NCBI RefSeq assembly: GCF_000001735.4
Contig: NC_003071.7
Coordinates: forward strand, 19,381,443-19,445,442
Direction: 5' to 3'
DNA length: 64,000 nucleotides
From: Arabidopsis thaliana
Taxonomy: Eukaryota; Streptophyta; Magnoliopsida; Brassicales; Brassicaceae
Position 1 is the first letter of the stretch, and every line of letters starts with the position of its first letter. Shown piece after piece: positions 58,840-64,000 of the stretch. The position numbers and the translations under genes were made by a program. The notes under the pieces were generated by a model that was not told where the DNA came from, searched no databases, and saw nothing but the letters and a program-made list of their open reading frames with translations.

Positions 58840-60251
58840 TTTGAAAAAGACAGTTATAGAGAGTAATAAATTGGGTGCGAGGAAGACCACCTTAAGAAAG
58901 TGTGGAATAGATACAGAGAGAGTTTGGTTGGTGAGCGAACATTTGGAAAATATGGGGCCCACTTACTTAGATGCACATACAACCTTGCACTAGTTTTGGC
59001 GGCCCGTTGAATGTATCATTGGGCCCAGAATCTGTGTCCAGAATTCAATACGAATAGTTACATTTTGTATTTTTGATTACTGTTGTTTCATGTTTGTACC
59101 TTTTTACCAATTTAATGCCCTATACTATTTCCGTTGAAGCTTTAAATTCACAAGTTGGTTATATATTAGGTGAGCTGAAAATATCATTTGGGCCATTTAC
59201 TTCATACAGTTGAGAAAATATTCAATTTGACACGTTTTTTTTTAATATAGTTGTATCGTGTTTTCTTATTTATTAGAATTAATTTCTGTCAATATAATAA
59301 TTTGTGGTTTTGCTTTCTTTGGGTCGCATCAAATGTTAGGTGTTTTGAAATTTTGATGATATTATTATTTTTAGACAAAATTGACTGGAGTTGAACAGTA
59401 ATGGGCCGGTCTCAGATGTTAGCCCAATAGGTTGACAGAGAAAATGTATGATCCATGAGAGTGACTAAATTAAATTGATTAATCTCTTGCGCACACCTGA
59501 ATCCTCGTCTTCATTCGTTCCGGTCGTCGTCTACACCTCCACACTCCGACTTGGTAAATCCCCAGACTCATCTCTCTCTCTCCTTTTCTTTTGATTTCTA
59601 GATTTGCTAGTTTGTTTCGATTGTTCTTCTAGATAGAAATTAACGAGTGATTTTTGATTTAACCGATTCGCATCAATGCCCCTTCTTCTTATTGCGTCGA
59701 TCTCATGGATCGGGATCCATCGTTCCTCTATCTGATTTCTCTTGTGGGAAAGAATTTCAAGCTTTATGGTTTTGTAGTAATGAACGTTTATCATTTTCGT
59801 TCGAGGGAAGATTTTTAAACTTTCGTTATGCGGATTCTGGATATTAGGCTGTTTTTTTTTTTTTTTTTTAATCGATTGAAGGATGTCAATTTATAGATTG
59901 GGCTGTAGATTGCTAGTTTATGTCATTGATATTGAATTGTAAGTTTTTCGATCTTCCAGTCATACAAATCACTAATTGCCTCAAGATAGGAAAATCCATT
60001 GGCAGTATATAGATGGAGTTCATATCTTAAGCACAGGTTTATATGGTCATTACATTTCTAGCTTTTGTTTGTTAGGACTGATTCATGTTGGGTTTTTGGG
60101 GTTATTCTTTATAACGGGTCATGCTTGTATATATGTAGTATCAATACATTTCTGATTTGTGGTTATGCTTGATGCAAAAAAGATCCAATCTTTCGAGTTG
60201 GTAGTGAGTTACATTTGTTACTTTTGGTAGGTTGAGAAGAAGAAAGAAGAG
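58840..60251. other. Divergent promoter and COX5C leader intron
   Basis: 58840-59490 is shared promoter DNA. The COX5C 5' UTR exon ends near CTTG|GTAAAT (59553) and the leader intron runs to ...TTTTGGTAG (ends 60230), followed by GTTGAGAAGAAGAAAGAAGAG and the ATG. The intron is U-rich, with a T run at 59850-59869. COX5C genes of Arabidopsis are known for a leader intron that boosts expression. Confidence 0.65.
59402..59426. promoter_or_regulatory. Site II pair upstream of COX5C
   Basis: TGGGCC (59402-59407) and AGCCCA (59421-59426) lie just before the probable COX5C transcription start (about 59500). Further TGGGCC/GGCCCA copies lie near 58953, 59021 and 59191, toward the divergent gene at 58839. 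Site II elements are known to drive Arabidopsis cytochrome oxidase and other respiratory genes. Confidence 0.6.
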
Positions 60252-60446
60252 ATGGCAGGACACAAGGTTGCACATGCGACATTGAAAGGGCCTAGCGTTG
60301 TCAAGGAGTTATTTATCGGTTTGGCACTCGGTTTAGCTGCTGGTGGTCTTTGGAAGATGCACCATTGGAACGAACAGAGGAAAACCAGAACTTTCTATGA
60401 CTTGCTTGAGAGAGGTGAGATCAGTGTTGTAGCTGCTGAAGAGTAA
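60252..60446 (+). CDS. COX5C-1: Cytochrome c oxidase subunit 5C
   Basis: Intron-free coding region of 64 aa: MAGHKVAHATLKGPSVVKEL, one membrane helix (IGLALGLAAGGLWKMHHW, about 22-39), then NEQRKTRTFYDLLERGEIS and an acidic tail. It matches the small plant subunit Vc of complex IV, found in the mitochondrial inner membrane and inserted without a cleaved presequence. Length equals the family norm (63-64). The 5' UTR is interrupted by a long intron. At2g47380. Confidence 0.95.
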   Translation: MAGHKVAHATLKGPSVVKELFIGLALGLAAGGLWKMHHWNEQRKTRTFYDLLERGEISVVAAEE

Positions 60447-60908
60447 TTAAGCCGCTCAATAACTGGTTCCTGAAGATTGTTTGATTTCCATTTCTGTCTT
60501 TTTTTTCTTTTTTTTGTTGGGTTCTTAAGAAATAAACAAATCTGAGAATGGGATTTGTAACAAATTCAGATGTGATGTTCATTCAGACATAATCTCTTTT
60601 GTTTTGTTTCGAGAAATTACAAAAGGTGAATATTTATGAAACTTATTGATCGAAGTTTTGCACTTGAAAGAGTGTTTCCAGCATTTCAAGTAATTCAAAA
60701 ACTTTTTTTCATATTATTATGAATCAATGTTTTGTATGAAAAATAAGTTTGTGTTGCATCTGCCTTTTTTTGTGCTCTCTGTTTCTGCAAGTGCACTCGC
60801 ATGCTGCATGTGGCTAGTGAACCACTTTTGGGAACTCTGAAAAAAGTATAATCAAATGTGAGAATTCTTGTGGTTTTGTTTTCTGTTTGGGAATGGTGGT
60901 GAGAGAGT
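60447..60908. other. COX5C / CGEP convergent 3' region
   Basis: COX5C 3' UTR (to about 60600) and the 3' UTR of the minus-strand peptidase. No other gene seen. A possible extra CGEP exon at about 60730-60840 (minus strand, after TTTTTTCAG) would replace the last residue by SSQKWFTSHMQHASALAETE and more. Confidence 0.5.
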
Positions 60909-63900
60909 TTACCAGAGAAGTGATCTCCTGAGCTTGGAGTGAACTTCATGCTCACCAAACTCCGGATTACCACCACCTGTGCCTGTGGATACTTTGTCTG
61001 CAGAATCTGACCCTTCTTTGGACTGGTCGGGACTTGTATCTGCATCTGATGTGTTTGGAACACAGTATTTTTGAAGCCAACGGTCAGTTTCCCAGAGAAC
61101 GTGCATAATGCTTTCCCGTGCTGAGTACCCGTGGCTCTCGTGAGGAAGAACAACAAGACGGCAAAGAGCGCCGTGGCCTTTTAGTGCATTGAAGAATCGG
61201 TCTGACTGTTATACAAAGTAAGTGAAATGAATACAGTTAGAGAGAACCAATCCAGTGATAACTTGGTGTGAACCAATCCTTTCAAGTGATATCAATGAAG
61301 TAACCTGCATTGTTAGAGTTCCTGGGTTATTGTCTTCTTCACCATGAATAAGTAAGATTGGCTTCTTGATTTTATTAGCAGACATGAATGGGCTCATCTC
61401 TACATAGACGTTAGTGGCTTCCCACAGAGTTCGGTCCTCGTTCTGAAAATTTACAGGCATAGTTAAAGAATAACCAAAAAAGCGAAGTAAATTAACTATC
61501 AAAATGCAGAGAATGAGAGGAGAAAGACAATTGGTCTTGGCACCTGGAAACCAAAGGGCGTGAGTGTTCTGTTGTAAGCCCCAGATCTGGCAATCCCGCA
61601 GGCGAAAAGATGAGGAGCATGAGCAAGAAGATTTGCAGTCATAAAAGCTCCATAGGAGTGTCCCCCAACTGCAATTTTGCTTCGATCAGCCACCTTGAAA
61701 AAAGAACAAACAATAGTAAGTTTCAAAACTGTTGGGTTTCATACAATACCGAGGTGATGGATTTAGGATAAAGCAATGCTTACTCCACGCCTGACGACTT
61801 CCTCTACAGCAGCTTCGGCACTTGCCACCAGTTGCTCTACATACCTGATTTTTTTTTTCAGTTGTTCACATTAGAATCTGTCAAGCTCAAGCACATCTCA
61901 GATCTGAAACTTACATGGTTTGATGTCACAAGTTCCCACTTAATTAGTTTGCTTATGCTTATAGGAAGGAAATCTTTAACCAAGACGATATCACTGGTTT
62001 CTATGTTCTAGCAACAAGCTTTACGAAAGTAAATATCACTTTACCTATCATTAGCCTCTTCATCACCTTCACCAATTATAGGTATAGTAGGTCCAGATAA
62101 TATAGCAAACCTGCACAGTGCAGACAAATCCAGATGGTATAAGCTAACACTCGATCAACAAGCTCAGTGATATAGACCCCGGCACACTGAAACAGCAAAA
62201 AACAGTATCAATGCTAAACCTTCTAGCAAGCCAAAGAAGGGCAGAAGTTGATCCAATGCCTGCAAATTCATTTGGCGAGCCACGGACTTGACCAGCAGCA
62301 TCTTTACTCTTGAATTCACCAGGATAAGACCAAAACAGACAAGGAAGAGGACCGTCTTTTGATGGATCATAGCCTGGTGGTAGGTATAGTGTTGCAGTAA
62401 GTTGAACCCCGTCTTTCCGTTGATACCTGATCATCTCTTTCTGTAACGAAGCCAATTGCGGATACGGATGAGGAAAGTTTGTAATCTGTTGCACTTTCCT
62501 ATCAGGCCAAAGTTGGAGAGAATATTGGGTGTTTTCTGTTTTAGACTCCTTTGATGTCAGAATTTTCAGCTCCTCCATTTTTAAATCCCCTTCTTTTTGG
62601 TCAGACATCAAGGCAACAACTGTCTCGAAATACTTTTCCTTGTCGCTCTCCCAGATTCGTTCTTTGTTGCCTGTATTTCTAGATAAATTTTGTACAGAAC
62701 ATTCAGTTTGTTATCGCTTAATGGCAATAAAAACAAAAAGAGAAGCAAAAGAAAGAGAAATCATTGTCAGGTTGGGCTTACATGTCAAACAAGTCAAGGA
62801 AGGGCACATTCCCTTGTGGTGTAGCCCCACTTCCGTTCAGTAATACATAAGTGCCTTCATCATTTTCCTTCTTTATCTTTGCTATTACATACGTTCCAGC
62901 ATCGGTCCTTCTCAGCATGGTTGAGCCAGGGTCTGAGTACACATCTTCCGATGATCTATCAAACAAGATGCGTGGACTGACATCGTTAGATCCAGGAGAG
63001 ATAACCCACGTCCTTGTTCGTCGTGTTTTATACCATGATTCATAAACCAGAGCTAATGTATCATCACACCAAGAAATCCCTCTGCAGAATTGAAATCGGA
63101 TCAATGTTAGGACATAGAAGGCTTTGATGAAGTTAGTCAGTTTGTTGATAAGATGGCATAAGTAATCTACAATATCTGCTGTGTTTTTAGTTGTTACCCA
63201 TAACGAAGATCGAGCTTGTGTAACACTTCTGGTTCTTCTCCTGCCAATGGTTCAGCAGACTGCATATAAACTATATCACGCGGTGAAACTTCCATTTTGG
63301 CATCACCTCCATCTTGTGTTTCTGCCCTACATATCTCAGAAGAGTTGTAAATTAATTACTTCCAAATCCCATTTTGGCACGTGTACTACATGTGATTCAC
63401 TTTGAATCTCAAATATATACCAGTAGAGGGTTGAAGGCTTGTCTGCTCGCCAGTTTATTGAACGCATTCCTTTCCGCACACTATTGGAGGCAATGGGGAT
63501 ATCTTCAGCCAAGGGCAAGTCACATAGCTGTCTTACAAATCTACCATCAGTTGTCCAGACTTCCACCTTCTTTGGAAATCTACCACAAGGTACAATGAAG
63601 GAATATGGCCTGTGAAGTGATGACACCAACAAGTACTTATGGTCTGTCGAAGGGTCTAACGATGTATACACTGCAGGAACCCCTACTTCCTTCACAGTAC
63701 CATCCAAAGAAGCCAATACTAGTTGTGATGAAGCGTAGTAGTCAAATAAATCAGCATCATACTCATCCTTAAGCAAATCTTGGAATGTTCTAACTTGGAC
63801 AACAGTCTTCGTCTCGTTTGACAGAGTTTTGGGACCAGATGGCACCAAAGGTTTCTTTGGTGGTTCTCCACGAGATGAAGGGATTGTGCTCACCAACAAA

Positions 63901-64000
63901 GTGGAATTATCAATCCAAACAAAACTCTCAAAAATCGCATTCAGAAAAATATCTTGCGAGTTAAACAATGGTCTAGCTACTCCAGTCTCAACATCAGCTA
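60909..64000 (-). CDS. CGEP: Chloroplast glutamyl peptidase, C-terminal part (window-truncated)
   Basis: Nine minus-strand exons are visible: 63421-64000 (continues beyond the window), 63198-63326, 62782-63079, 62220-62678, 62045-62110, 61784-61844, 61544-61694, 61305-61442 and 60909-61205. The first part is beta-propeller (GRFVRQLCDLPLAEDIPIAS; GISWCDDTLALVYESWY). The alpha/beta-hydrolase domain has nucleophile GGHSYGAFM, the Asp in HGEEDNNPG and the His in PHESHGYSARE, so the Ser-Asp-His triad of an S9 prolyl-oligopeptidase-family enzyme is complete. CGEP is a stromal homo-oligomer that cleaves after Glu in peptides and processes its own C terminus. The tail (about 45 residues after LQKYCVPN) is acidic and Ser/Gly-rich, ending LRRSLLW. 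At2g47390. The N terminus and transit peptide lie outside the window. Confidence 0.93.

Overview
The window is nuclear DNA of a crucifer, almost certainly Arabidopsis thaliana chromosome 2 long arm (around loci At2g47210 to At2g47390). The basis is AT-rich intergenic DNA, short GT-AG introns, plant-only families, the exact miR403 sequence, and spliced lengths that match proteins I remember (LACS1 660 aa, WRKY23 337 aa, POP1 826 aa, RH24 760 aa). Locus names and functions come from memory of these families. Exon coordinates were read by hand from splice sites and phase.

Layout, left to right: the 3' end of the chromatin protein SWC4 (+). Next a chimeric locus (2.4-5.0 kb, +) in which pieces of a plastid PNPase gene and a tropinone-reductase-like gene lie in front of a DUF724 domain, followed by its intact tandem paralogue with Agenet domains (5.7-8.6 kb, +). 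LACS1 (12.4-16.2 kb, +) has a tRNA-Tyr relic upstream and a broken copy of its own first three exons downstream. A PRP43-type DEAH helicase (18.5-21.5 kb, -) is followed by WRKY23 (23.6-25.0 kb, -), a 5 kb gene-free stretch, and the one-exon bHLH gene UPB1 (30.3-30.6 kb, -). A Helitron end, the MIR403 hairpin (33.6-33.7 kb, +) and a small inverted-repeat element come next.

The right half is gene dense: a pectinesterase (+), POP1 of RNase P/MRP (+), an FCA-like RRM/WW protein (+) followed by a decayed copy of the POP1 last exon, the membrane cyclophilin CYP21-3 (+), DEAD helicase RH24 (-), a pectin methylesterase inhibitor domain protein (+), a PAPA-1/HIT zinc finger protein (+), a membrane protein of unknown function (+), an SMP-30-like beta-propeller protein (-), cytochrome oxidase subunit 5C (+), and the C-terminal two-thirds or so of chloroplast glutamyl peptidase (-), cut by the window edge.

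The genes do not form one pathway. Shared threads are RNA processing (DEAH helicase, RH24, POP1, FCA-like protein, MIR403), root growth and auxin response (WRKY23, UPB1), pectin modification (pectinesterase and inhibitor) and surface lipid synthesis (LACS1). Many housekeeping promoters carry paired TGGGCY (site II) and telo-box motifs. The most unusual structures are the three-source chimera at 2.4-5.0 kb and a repeated pattern of partial gene duplication (LACS1 5' end, POP1 3' end). I found no CRISPR array, operon or complete autonomous transposon.
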